In this document: one piece after another, positions 1 to 6,944 of the stretch | How the letters are laid out: each line of letters opens with the position of its first letter | Numbering within the stretch: position 1 is the first letter of the stretch | Assembly: GCA_039814715.1 (NCBI GenBank) | Contig: JBCCAR010000046.1 | Coordinates: forward strand, 1 to 24,805 | Length of the DNA: 24,805 bases | Reading direction: 5' to 3' | Source: CAKZYD01 sp039814715 | GTDB lineage: Bacteria > Pseudomonadota > Alphaproteobacteria > Sphingomonadales > CAKZYD01 | Made by a program: the position numbers and the translations under genes | Notes under the pieces: model-generated | What the model was told of the DNA's origin: nothing | The model's input: only the letters and a program-made list of their open reading frames with translations | Database searches by the model: none

Positions 1-160
1 AATACAACAAGTTGCGCAGTGACCCGACCGCCCCAAAGCCTCCTAAGGTTGCTTTGATCGCGATTGCACGCAAAATCATCGTCATCGCAAACGCAATCCT
101 CAGAGACAAAAAAGCATATGCCTAAACACAGTTGCCATTCCCTACCAAACAATCACCCAG
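1..160 (+). mobile_element. 3' end of an IS110-family insertion sequence
   Basis: The element is recognised from the transposase C-terminus encoded at 3-125. The bases after the transposase stop (about 126-160) resemble the short non-coding tail of such elements, and sequence homologous to the next gene starts by about 166, so the right boundary is an estimate. IS110-family elements usually leave no target duplication and have no terminal inverted repeats, and none is visible here. Only about 35 bases separate the stop from the host gene. If the element carries a bridge RNA it is therefore more likely on the unseen left side, as in the IS110 subgroup, than on the right as in the IS1111 subgroup. 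The rest of the element lies outside the window. Confidence 0.6.
3..125 (+). CDS. IS110-family transposase, C-terminal fragment
   Basis: Forty codons are open from the window edge to the TAA at 123-125. The end of the protein contains KVALIAIARKIIVIANAIL followed by RDKKAYA. This matches the usual end of IS110-family transposases, in which a KVAL.A..RKLL..LNA.LRD-type helix closes the Tnp domain. Catalytic residues of the DEDD and serine-containing domains would lie upstream and are not seen. The gene may be complete outside the window. The next reading frame has an apparent start inside this gene (64), but that is an out-of-frame reading and not a real overlap. Confidence 0.75.
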   Translation, partial: YNKLRSDPTAPKPPKVALIAIARKIIVIANAILRDKKAYA

Positions 161-762
161 AGGCGACGGGTCAATCCGGCACGCCAATGCGGGTTTATAC
201 CGAACTGTTTGAGGAGTTTGGCGTCACAGCTGTGTTTAACGGTCACAGCGAACTCTATGAGCGCTCTTTCGTTGATTTAAACAATGATGGCCAAGGCATT
301 CAGTTCTTTGAGATTGGTGCGGCGGGCGATGGCTTGCGCGGCCCGCGGACACTCGAGCAGCGCACAGAACTTAACCTCAATCCGTTTTCACAATTCATGC
401 CCAACGAACACACGCTCGAAAATTGGATCGAGTTCACCGACGCCGATGGCAACGTTTACATTACGCTTGAAGACGGCGGCAAACACTATGGCCACATTGA
501 AGTCAACATCATGAATGTGAGCGATATCTACGATGACTTCATTGCGATGGTAGAGTTTTTACCAGTGTATAGCTTCCCGGTGCTGGATGAGAACTTTAAC
601 CTGATCGGCGACACAGAGCGGCGTGTTTATGATGACGTCGTGCGTCTTTTGGTTCGCGCGGACGGCAGCTACGTCTTAGTGTCAGAGCCAGCAACGTCTT
701 TGCTTTTGGGCATGTTCGGCGCTGGACTGTTAGCAGTCCGCCGCCGCCGCAAACAAGTCTAA
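160..762 (+). pseudogene. metallophosphoesterase C-terminal part with PEP-CTERM anchor, 5' end replaced by IS110
   Basis: The open frame runs from 64 to 762, but its first ~30 codons are an out-of-frame reading of the transposase end. Homologous-looking protein begins near codon 33 (about base 160). The visible part has the helix TPMRVYTELFEEFGVTAVFN leading into GHSELYERS (GH at residues 60-61 of the open frame), the last metal-site motif of calcineurin-like phosphoesterases, and then GGKHYGHIEV (138-147). The protein ends in a PEP-CTERM-type sorting signal: SEPATS, a hydrophobic stretch, then RRRRKQV. Such signals direct exported proteins to exosortase processing. The N-terminal metal-binding core and signal peptide are absent, so this copy should be inactive. 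Whether the missing part lies beyond the IS cannot be seen. Confidence 0.65.
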
Positions 763-790
763 GTGTTCGCGTGGCGGCGTTTTAAATCGG

Positions 791-821
791 CGCGGTGCAG
801 GTTAGCCTGCGCCGTGTTTTT
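791..821 (+). terminator. intrinsic terminator after the PEP-CTERM gene fragment
   Basis: An 11-pair stem (791-801 with 806-816, two G-T pairs) closes a TTAG loop and is followed directly by five T. It lies 29 bases after the stop codon at 762 and points in the direction of that gene. It also separates the gene from ytoQ. Confidence 0.75.
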
Positions 822-906
822 GGCGTTTGCCGCTGAAAACTCTCTTTGCTAGCGCGGGACTTTCGATTATCTCTGCTTGGCCAACCACGGCGCGGCGGAG
901 CTTCCT

Positions 907-1368
907 ATGACAACCATCTACCTCTCAGGCGAAATTCATAGCGACTGGCGTGAACAGATCGTCGATGGATGCACAGCGCTTGATCTGCCGGTCATGTTCG
1001 CATCTCCCGTGACAGTGCATGAAGACAGTGATGATTGCGGCGCGGTGATTTTAGGCGACGAAAGTGATCCGTTTTGGCGTGATATGAAAGGTGCAAGTGT
1101 CAATGCCATCCGCACTAAGACGCTGATCGAACAGGCAGATATCGTTGTGGTGCGCTTTGGCGATAAATTTAAACAATGGAATGCAGCTTTTGACGCTGGC
1201 TATGCTGCTGCGCTGGGTACGCCCTATATCACCCTTCATGATGAAGCGATCATTCACCCCTTAAAGGAAGTCAACGCCGCTGCGATGGCTTCAGCGCGGA
1301 CGCCAGAGCAGGTGGTCAAACTCCTGCAATATGTCGTTTCAGGGAAGCTGGACCGCAGCGCAAGTTAG
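907..1368 (+). CDS. ytoQ: YtoQ family protein
   Basis: The 153-residue protein begins MTTIYLSGEIHSDWREQI, the characteristic opening of the YtoQ family (named from Bacillus), whose function is unknown. Later motifs include DIVVVRFGDKFKQWNAAFDA and GYAAALGTPYITLH. The Asp-Ala-Gly stretch in a Rossmann-like setting recalls nucleoside 2-deoxyribosyltransferase-like folds, so a nucleotide- or nucleoside-related role is possible but unproven. I chose the ATG at 907 because GGAG at 897-900 gives a well-spaced ribosome binding site. A TTG start at 877 in the same frame has none and would add residues not typical of the family. The stop overlaps that of the convergent VOC gene by 4 bases. Confidence 0.85.
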   Translation: MTTIYLSGEIHSDWREQIVDGCTALDLPVMFASPVTVHEDSDDCGAVILGDESDPFWRDMKGASVNAIRTKTLIEQADIVVVRFGDKFKQWNAAFDAGYAAALGTPYITLHDEAIIHPLKEVNAAAMASARTPEQVVKLLQYVVSGKLDRSAS

Positions 1369-1373
1369 CTGCG
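1354..1373. other. stem-loop across the ytoQ / VOC convergent stop codons
   Basis: CGCAGC (1354-1359) and GCTGCG (1368-1373) form a perfect 6-pair stem with an 8-base loop that contains both overlapping stop codons. Neither strand has a T run after it, so it is not a canonical intrinsic terminator. It could protect 3' ends or work with Rho. Confidence 0.35.
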
Positions 1374-1760
1374 AAAATTCAGCTCTAGCAACACGCCATT
1401 CGGGTCTTCGATAAAGACTTGTTTTAATCCAATGGCTGGCAATTCGTTCACCTGGAAGTCCGCTTCACGGATTTCTAAATCCGACAACATCTCTTCATAG
1501 CCTTCACACGCGAACGCCACGTGGTGCAGCACGCCTGTTTTTGGGCCTGAGAGGTCACGCTGAACCGTTTTTGGCATGTCAATGTGGTTGAGATGAACAA
1601 CCGCGCGGCCTGCATTATCATAAAGCCAGAGCGCCCATTCCGCCTTAAGTGGCGGCGGGGCGGGGCGGATATCGAGCCCCAAAAGGTCTCTGTAGAACGC
1701 CGCTGACCCACTTAAGTCGCTGGTGATGATGTTGACGTGATCAAGCGCTTGGAGTTTCAT
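1365..1760 (-). CDS. VOC (glyoxalase/bleomycin-resistance fold) family protein
   Basis: The 131-residue protein is one vicinal-oxygen-chelate module of the usual length. It begins MKLQALDHVNIITSDL (H8), continues with AAFYRDLLGLD, and has GVLHHVAF (H80 region) and the closing LLELNF (E126). These are the positions normally used as metal ligands: His, His, Glu. The family includes glyoxalase I, fosfomycin-resistance enzymes and dioxygenases, and the substrate cannot be told from sequence. The start at 1760 removes 30 non-family residues of the longer open frame (to 1850). It is transcribed away from the Tat-cupin gene and converges on ytoQ with a 4-base overlap. Neighbouring GFA and glutathione genes make an aldehyde- or glutathione-linked role plausible, though this is inference. 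Confidence 0.8.
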   Translation of the reverse strand: MKLQALDHVNIITSDLSGSAAFYRDLLGLDIRPAPPPLKAEWALWLYDNAGRAVVHLNHIDMPKTVQRDLSGPKTGVLHHVAFACEGYEEMLSDLEIREADFQVNELPAIGLKQVFIEDPNGVLLELNFRS

Positions 1761-1873
1761 AAAGCAGTGTGTATCACGGAGCGCGGCGTATGGCCAAGGC
1801 GCTCTACGCCTGTGCGCCTTGTTCCTTCGGCTCAAGCATATTAGGGTCATAGCCTAATGAGGAGGGATTGACC

Positions 1874-2872
1874 ATGGCCGACATCGGGTTTTCACGCCGA
1901 AGCTTTGTGGGCACCGCTGCCGGACTTGCTGCCGCTGCGACGTCAGCCAGCGCTGCTGCAGATGGGCATGACGCGGCCGCACAAACCGGAGAGATGCTGA
2001 GTAAGGCGGACGGCAAATGGGCGCCTTTGCGCATTGTGAGCCCTGACGATATGGATTGGAAAACAGGTCCCAAATGGGACTTCAAATACCTGTTCCAAAA
2101 TGAGGAAACGGGCGCGCACCTAATCTTGCTGTCGGTGCCTCCCGGCTGGGAAGGGGGCCTCAACCATTATCACGATTGGCATGAATGGGCCTATATTTTA
2201 AGCGGCGATTTGACCAATGATGAATTTGTCTCGCCACACCAGCACCGCGGTGCGCGCTTCCAATTTCGTGAAGGGGATTTCCTCTCGCGCCCGCCGCGCA
2301 GCTTGCACGGCATTGAAGCTGGCGGCCTAAGAAGCCAAATCGGCTGCACATTGCTTATTCAAGAAGAAGGTCCCTCGTCGACTACTTATGGCGTCAACCC
2401 CGACCATGAGACTTATGATGAGCGCTACAAAGACGTCACCCGATGGAACAATCCGCGCCTCATCGATACCATAGGGGACATGCGCTGGGATGACATGCCA
2501 GGCGTGCCGGGCGTTATGGTCAAATATCTTATGGACAACGGCAATTTCAAAGCCCGTCTCCATTGGGCGAAACCTGGTTTCGAGGGCGGCAGTGTGCCGA
2601 TGCTCGCAGCGCCAAGCTATATCCCGTCTGGCCGTGTCTTTCGCTATGTTCTATTTGGGGACATGACGGTGCATGCGTTTGCACAGCCGGGCGCTGAGCC
2701 TGAGGCTTTTGCCGTCACCAAAGGCGCGTTGATTGACCAAAGCCCCAAAGCCATCATGGCGCTCCCGAAAGGGAAAGCGACTGAGCGCGGCTGTGTTTGG
2801 TTACAGGTGGAATATGGCGATGAACGCGGCGTGGTCTCCGACAAACAGATCGCCATGCCGATTGCAGTATAG
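1874..2872 (+). CDS. Tat-exported bicupin protein of unknown substrate
   Basis: The 332-residue protein starts with a twin-arginine signal (SRRSFVG at residues 7-13) followed by an Ala-rich stretch and an ASAAA-like cleavage region near 25-30, so it is probably exported folded. A cupin motif follows: HYH at 98-100 with E104 and G111, then the second cupin motif with P140 and H145 in GDFLSRPPRSLHG. These residues normally hold one metal ion. The second half (about residues 200-320) looks like a second barrel without an obvious metal triad. GGAGGG at 1861-1866 is spaced 7 bases from the ATG at 1874. The in-frame TTG at 1868 is too close to it, so ATG was chosen. Substrate unknown. The GFA gene follows after 12 bases, suggesting co-transcription. 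Confidence 0.75.
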   Translation: MADIGFSRRSFVGTAAGLAAAATSASAAADGHDAAAQTGEMLSKADGKWAPLRIVSPDDMDWKTGPKWDFKYLFQNEETGAHLILLSVPPGWEGGLNHYHDWHEWAYILSGDLTNDEFVSPHQHRGARFQFREGDFLSRPPRSLHGIEAGGLRSQIGCTLLIQEEGPSSTTYGVNPDHETYDERYKDVTRWNNPRLIDTIGDMRWDDMPGVPGVMVKYLMDNGNFKARLHWAKPGFEGGSVPMLAAPSYIPSGRVFRYVLFGDMTVHAFAQPGAEPEAFAVTKGALIDQSPKAIMALPKGKATERGCVWLQVEYGDERGVVSDKQIAMPIAV

Positions 2873-2884
2873 ACGGAGATAAGT

Positions 2885-3286
2885 ATGAGCATCTCAGGCG
2901 GTTGCCTATGCGGCCAGGCGCGATACGAAGTGGCGGCCCAGCCGCTTCTCACTGGTGTATGTCATTGCAAGAACTGCCAGCGCCAAGCCGGTAGTGCCTT
3001 TTCTATTCTCATTGGTGTGCCTAAACCTGCAGTGAGGCTGGAGGGGCACTTAAAGACGTATGTCGACACGGCTGACAGCGGCCGGCCCGTCCATCGGCAG
3101 TTCTGCGAAACATGCGGATCGCCAGTGTTTACCCAGGTGCCTGATCAGCCGGACATGACGTATATCAAGGCCGGCACACTCGATGATACATCTAGTCTTC
3201 AGCCGCAAATTCACTTTTGGTGCGATAGCGCCCAGCCATGGGTAGACATTGATTCTGACGTTCAGAAATTCCCCAAAAACCCATAG
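2885..3286 (+). CDS. GFA / CENP-V fold family protein (glutathione-dependent formaldehyde-activating-like)
   Basis: This 133-residue protein has the full zinc-binding cysteine pattern of the GFA family: C7 and C9 in GGCLCGQARY, C26, C28 and C31 in VCHCKNCQRQAGS, and C74 and C77 in CETCGSP. One group of Cys holds a structural zinc. The other binds zinc that can be exchanged with glutathione in the founding enzyme, which condenses formaldehyde with glutathione. Most relatives have no proven activity, so only the family is claimed. The start is supported by GGAG at 2875-2878. The gene lies 12 bases after the bicupin gene and was probably transcribed with it. It is followed by 196 bases with no gene I recognise before yghU. 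Confidence 0.88.
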   Translation: MSISGGCLCGQARYEVAAQPLLTGVCHCKNCQRQAGSAFSILIGVPKPAVRLEGHLKTYVDTADSGRPVHRQFCETCGSPVFTQVPDQPDMTYIKAGTLDDTSSLQPQIHFWCDSAQPWVDIDSDVQKFPKNP

Positions 3287-3482
3287 TAATCTAATGATTA
3301 GGCGACATTGCTCAGGCGCTGATAGAGCGAGCGGCCAGCGTCTGTTACTTCTCAGCTGAGTGCGCAAGAGTCCGCCGTTCACCCTATGCAAACAGCCTTT
3401 TTCGCGCGGAGGCTCTCGACTGCGTCGGGCGGCACCCTATTTTTGAGGTCAACACCGATCAGTTGCACAGGACATAGAGACA

Positions 3483-4361
3483 ATGCCGCAAACCTTTTCT
3501 GACTATCAGCCAGAGAAAATATGGACGTTTGATGCAGAAAATGGCGGCAAGTTCGCCAGCATCAATCGCCCGACCGCAGGCGCGCGCGAAGATAAAGAGC
3601 TGCCGGTGGGCAAGCACCCGTTCCAGCTTTATTCCATGGCGACGCCTAATGGTCAGAAGGTTACCATCCTTTTTGAAGAGCTTTTGGAGCGAGGCATCAA
3701 AGAGGCGGAATATGACGCCTGGCCAGTGAGTATTCTTGAAGGGGAGCAGTTCACGTCTGGATTTGTTGGCGTAAACCCCAATTCAAAAATCCCTGCGCTA
3801 ATGGATCATAGCGGGGATACGCCCATCCGCTTGTTTGAAAGCGCTTCCATGATGCTTCACCTAGCGGAAAAATTTGGCGTGTTTTTGCCGGAAGACCCGG
3901 CAGGGCGCGCCGAGACGTTGAACTGGCTGTTCTGGCAGATGGGCAGCGCGCCTTATCTCGGCGGCGGCTTTGGTCATTTCTATGCTTATGCCCCTTTCAA
4001 GTTTGAATATGCGATCGACAGGTTTGCCATGGAGGTAAAGCGCCAGCTGGATGTGCTGGACCAGCAGCTTGCGAATACTGAATTTATCTCCGGTGACAGC
4101 TACACTATTGCCGATATGGCGATTTGGCCGTGGTATGGCGCAACGGTGCTTGGGCGAACTTATGAAGCCGCGGAGTTTTTGCAGGTGCACACTTACGAAA
4201 ATGTCGTGCGCTGGGCCAAAGCAATTGATGCGCGCCCAGCGGTACAGCGCGGACTGATGGTGAATCGCTTTTGGGGTGATGAAGACAAACAGCTGCGCGC
4301 TCGCCATGATGCATCAGATTTTGAGCTGCGCACGCAGGACAAGCTTGAGGCGGCTGAATAG
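3483..4361 (+). CDS. yghU: glutathione-dependent disulfide-bond oxidoreductase YghU (GST superfamily)
   Basis: The 292-residue protein matches E. coli YghU along its length: a long N-terminal extension (YQPEKIWTFDAENGGKFA then LPVGKHPFQLYS), the active-site region ATPNGQKVTILFEELL (T54 and N56), NPNSKIPAL, the FESASMMLHLAEKFG glutathione-binding motif, and the helical C-terminal domain with NWLFWQMGSAPYLGGGFGHF and YTIADMAIWPW. YghU binds two glutathiones and reduces disulfides of the 2-hydroxyethyl disulfide type. It acts in the cytosol. The ribosome site before ATG 3483 is weak (AGAG at 3475-3478). It has its own 196-base upstream space and converges on cobC with 6 bases between the stops. 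Confidence 0.93.
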   Translation: MPQTFSDYQPEKIWTFDAENGGKFASINRPTAGAREDKELPVGKHPFQLYSMATPNGQKVTILFEELLERGIKEAEYDAWPVSILEGEQFTSGFVGVNPNSKIPALMDHSGDTPIRLFESASMMLHLAEKFGVFLPEDPAGRAETLNWLFWQMGSAPYLGGGFGHFYAYAPFKFEYAIDRFAMEVKRQLDVLDQQLANTEFISGDSYTIADMAIWPWYGATVLGRTYEAAEFLQVHTYENVVRWAKAIDARPAVQRGLMVNRFWGDEDKQLRARHDASDFELRTQDKLEAAE

Positions 4362-4373
4362 GTCTTTTTAGCC
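4352..4373. other. stem-loop across the yghU / cobC convergent stop codons
   Basis: GGCTGAA (4352-4358) pairs with TTTAGCC (4367-4373), 7 pairs with one G-T, around an 8-base loop. The stem-loop contains the yghU stop (4359-4361) and part of the cobC stop (4368-4370). No T run follows on either strand, so canonical intrinsic termination is not claimed. Confidence 0.3.
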
Positions 4374-4886
4374 TTCCCACTCCACAATCTCGCCAAAGGC
4401 TGGGCTGCGGTTGAAGGCGTCTGCTGTTGTTCCAGTTGCAAATGCCGCTTTGATGATGCCGGCGTGGGTGACCACGGCGGCATTCTCATAGGCGGAAGCG
4501 ACCGTCTGCAGCGCGAAGTCCGCGCGCGTTTTTAAGTCGCATACGGATTCCCCGCCATGCGGCTTTGCGTGCCAAAAATCAGCTGCCCATTGGTCTATTT
4601 CATGTCTGGGAATATGGTCCCATGGTCTGCCTTCCCAGGCCCCAAAATCCATTTCCATGAGGCTCTTATCGGCCTTAATCGGGATGTTCAGTGAAGCCGC
4701 TATCTTGCCTGCTAAACGCTGGCAGCGCTGTAAGGGGCTGGTGATAATTGTTGTGGCATTTGGCATGGCTGCGATGACGGCTTGCGCGTCTGTCTCAAAG
4801 CTCGCCGCGAGAGCCACATCGCTTTGCCCATAGCATATTCCCGGCGGTATATCCGGCGCCGTGTGACGGATTAGCCAAAGAGCCAT
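4368..4886 (-). CDS. cobC: alpha-ribazole phosphatase-like histidine phosphatase (CobC)
   Basis: This 172-residue member of the histidine phosphatase superfamily shows the catalytic RHT (R7-H8) in MALWLIRHTAP, the second arginine in TSPLQRC, an acidic MEMDFGAWEG motif and the second catalytic histidine in VVTHAGII. CobC removes the 5'-phosphate from alpha-ribazole phosphate or from adenosylcobalamin phosphate in the last steps of B12 nucleotide-loop assembly. The family alone does not fix the substrate. The assignment rests on context: it overlaps cobS by 16 bases at the end of a cobT-cobS-cobC operon. The length is slightly below the ~200 residues common for CobC, but all catalytic motifs are present. 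Confidence 0.85.
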   Translation of the reverse strand: MALWLIRHTAPDIPPGICYGQSDVALAASFETDAQAVIAAMPNATTIITSPLQRCQRLAGKIAASLNIPIKADKSLMEMDFGAWEGRPWDHIPRHEIDQWAADFWHAKPHGGESVCDLKTRADFALQTVASAYENAAVVTHAGIIKAAFATGTTADAFNRSPAFGEIVEWEG

Positions 4887-5644
4887 GTGGCCGCACCTAT
4901 GTAAAAGCCAAGCTCGCTCAGTTGTTGGACGGCGCCTAGCGTGTCGCCGGTATAGCCGCCAATTTTGCGTTGGTAGACTGCACGCGCGCCGATATGCCCT
5001 GCCGCCATGCCGGCAAGGCCGCAGGTAATAAGACCCATGCCGCTACTCAGATAGAGCGGTATCGTCCAAAAGGCGCTAAACGTGGCTCCGACGAAAAGGC
5101 TTGCATTGGACATGCCATCAGAAACGGGTTTGGCAGTGCCGTACGCGCGTTGATACTGACTTGTCCGAAGAACGACGAGGCTGGAGAGCCGCGACAGGGC
5201 ATGGGCGGCCATTAAGGCGGTCAAAACGGTCATATTGGGGAGGGCCGCCAGCGCCGCAATTTTCGCAGCAACCGTCATTCCAAGGGCGAGGGTACCATAT
5301 GTGCCTAGGCGGCTGTCTTTCATGATCTCAAGCGCGGCCTCGCGGGTTTGGCCACCGCCAATCCCATCGAAGGTGTCTGCTAAACCATCTTCATGAAAAG
5401 CCCCTGTGAGAAGTATGCCAAAGGCTGTGACCACGATAACCGCAAGTGTGTTTGGAAAAACATGAATTAGCCCCAAGTAAAGGGCCGCGCAGAGAAAGCC
5501 GACAAGGCCGCCGACGAGAGGGTAATAGCGCGGCGCTGCAGCAAACCGTTCGGACGTGAAAGCAATGCCAGCGGGAATCGGCACGCGGGTCAGAAATTGC
5601 AGCGCGAAGAAAAACGCTGCCGCTTCAAAGCGCAGGCGGGTCAT
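4871..5644 (-). CDS. cobS: adenosylcobinamide-GDP ribazoletransferase (cobalamin synthase)
   Basis: This 257-residue multi-pass membrane protein joins adenosylcobinamide-GDP to alpha-ribazole (or its phosphate) to give cobalamin (or cobalamin phosphate) at the inner membrane. Family hallmarks are FFFALQFLTRVPIP near the start, the acidic metal-binding motif HEDGLADTFDG (from H84), MKDSRLGTYG, and GGYTGDTLGA near the C-terminus. Several hydrophobic segments follow the expected topology, and the length is typical. The start codon overlaps the cobT stop by 4 bases (ATGA), which implies translational coupling. The cobC gene overlaps its 3' end. Confidence 0.96.
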   Translation of the reverse strand: MTRLRFEAAAFFFALQFLTRVPIPAGIAFTSERFAAAPRYYPLVGGLVGFLCAALYLGLIHVFPNTLAVIVVTAFGILLTGAFHEDGLADTFDGIGGGQTREAALEIMKDSRLGTYGTLALGMTVAAKIAALAALPNMTVLTALMAAHALSRLSSLVVLRTSQYQRAYGTAKPVSDGMSNASLFVGATFSAFWTIPLYLSSGMGLITCGLAGMAAGHIGARAVYQRKIGGYTGDTLGAVQQLSELGFYIGAATWLFG

Positions 5645-6669
5645 GGATCGCTGCCTTGCGTGCTCACGCCCGCGCTTTCAAAGCTGGCCACATCGCGCAG
5701 CATCGCTGCCGCCGCTTTCACGATAGGCCAAGCGAGAAGCGCGCCAGTGCCTTCGCCAAGCCGCATATCCAGCGATAGCAACGGGCTGGCATTTAACGTT
5801 GCTAGCAGTGACGCATGGCCTTGCTCTTCAGACACATGGCCAAAAATCATCGCTTCTTTTGTTGAGGGTTCCAGCGTATGGGCTGCAAGGGCCGCTGCTG
5901 TGGCAATGAAGCCGTCTATGATGACTGGTTTGCGCGCCGATGCTGCGCCCAGCACTGCGCCAGCCATCATCACGATTTCAAATCCGCCATATTCTTGAAG
6001 CGCACTGTCTGCGCTCAAACGTTTCGGCGTTCTCGCCGCGGCTTTTCTTAACGTCTCCGTCTTTCTTGCCAGGCCCGCGTCGTCGAGGCCCGTGCCGCGG
6101 CCAGTCATCTGCTCGAGGGGTAGCCCTGCGATCTTATGGGCTAAAAGACTGGCGCTTGCTGTGTTCCCAATCCCCATTTCGCCGAGGCAAATTACATCCT
6201 CGCCAGCGTCTTGCGCCAGCGTCTTGCCAGCGTGGATGGCTGCCTCATATTGCGCGGGGGTCATTGCCGGCCCAGACAGGCTATTTTGTGTGCCCGGCGC
6301 GATCCTTCTGTCAATTAAGGTCTCATCCGCAATCGCCTCCCCCCCAACGCCAGCATCTACGATGGAAACGATTGCGCCTAATGCAGATGCAAAGGCATTT
6401 GCGCATGCGCCGCCGCTGAGCATATTGGCGACCATTTGCCGTGTCACAGCTTGGGGATATGCCGAAACGCCAGCCTGGGCTAAGCCGTGGTCAGCCGCAA
6501 AAATAAGCAACCGGCATGTACTGGCTTTCGGCTTTAGAGTGCCTTGTAGCCGCGCGAGCTGAACGGCGGTGTCTTCCACCCGTCCGAGTGCCCCAATTGG
6601 CTTGGTTTTGGCATCGATGGCGGCTTGAATGTCGGCTGCACTCGGGCCTGGCTGTGTTGAGGAGGGCAT
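5641..6669 (-). CDS. cobT: nicotinate-nucleotide--dimethylbenzimidazole phosphoribosyltransferase
   Basis: The 342-residue enzyme makes alpha-ribazole phosphate from dimethylbenzimidazole and nicotinate mononucleotide. Visible family motifs are KPIGALGRVED near the N-terminus, FAADHGLA, the glycine-rich CLGEMGIGNTASASLL, DGFIATAAAL, and LGEGTGALLA, whose glutamate (E307) corresponds to the catalytic base. I placed the start at ATG 6669. TTG at 6672 is one codon earlier and equally lacking in a clear ribosome site. A 12-base palindrome (6674-6685) lies just upstream. It is the first gene of a cobT-cobS-cobC operon. No cobU/cobP or corrin-ring gene is in the window, so this segment covers only the lower-ligand branch. 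Confidence 0.95.
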   Translation of the reverse strand: MPSSTQPGPSAADIQAAIDAKTKPIGALGRVEDTAVQLARLQGTLKPKASTCRLLIFAADHGLAQAGVSAYPQAVTRQMVANMLSGGACANAFASALGAIVSIVDAGVGGEAIADETLIDRRIAPGTQNSLSGPAMTPAQYEAAIHAGKTLAQDAGEDVICLGEMGIGNTASASLLAHKIAGLPLEQMTGRGTGLDDAGLARKTETLRKAAARTPKRLSADSALQEYGGFEIVMMAGAVLGAASARKPVIIDGFIATAAALAAHTLEPSTKEAMIFGHVSEEQGHASLLATLNASPLLSLDMRLGEGTGALLAWPIVKAAAAMLRDVASFESAGVSTQGSDP

Positions 6670-6683
6670 CAATAAAAGCGCTT

Positions 6684-6700
6684 TTTATCACTGTCGTTCA
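6684..6700. repeat. imperfect 17-base direct repeat upstream of cobT, proximal copy
   Basis: TTTATCACTGTCGTTCA at 6684-6700 recurs as TTTATCGCTTTCGTTCA at 6766-6782, with 15 of 17 identical. Both copies are preceded by AGCG two or three bases upstream. The copies are 82 bases apart, close to eight helical turns, inside the cobT/mreB divergent region. The proximal copy begins 15 bases upstream of the cobT start. A paired operator is one reading. Confidence 0.55.
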
Positions 6701-6765
6701 AAGGGTCTCTATGTGGCAGCTACAGGCGCTTGTGTCGAGGGCGAGGAAATATACCAGATAGCGTG

Positions 6766-6782
6766 TTTATCGCTTTCGTTCA
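6766..6782. repeat. imperfect 17-base direct repeat upstream of cobT, distal copy
   Basis: This is the second copy of the repeat described at 6684-6700, in the same orientation, with differences at repeat positions 7 and 10. The remaining sequence between the copies and mreB shows a 6-pair inverted repeat (6872-6877 with 6888-6893) and no promoter I would defend. Confidence 0.55.
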
Positions 6783-6944
6783 TAGCCAGGCCGCGCTAAG
6801 ACAGAAAAGAAGGTGAGGGCTGCGATATCTGCGGTAGCTGCCTGGTTTCTGAAGTAGCGTTAACTATTTTTAACCCTAAACGTCTTAAGGGTTTTCCCAA
6901 TAGTGCAATTTTGTGCGCGCGAACGCAGGTGTAGGCCTTAAACT

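Noticed and set aside
5940..6562. Plus-strand open frames of 150-160 codons opposite cobT
   Set aside because: These are antisense shadows of a clear cobT gene. The proteins are basic, rich in Arg/Ser/Pro, and have no motifs.
6860..6873. CtrA site upstream of mreB (TTAA ... TTAA)
   Set aside because: The two TTAA half-sites are separated by 6 bases, not the consensus 7, and the region is AT-rich, so chance is likely.
6670..6944. Cobalamin riboswitch upstream of cobT
   Set aside because: I looked for the conserved B12-box and the GCCACTG-type core on the minus strand. Only partial resemblances (such as GCTGCCAC) occur, without the surrounding elements.
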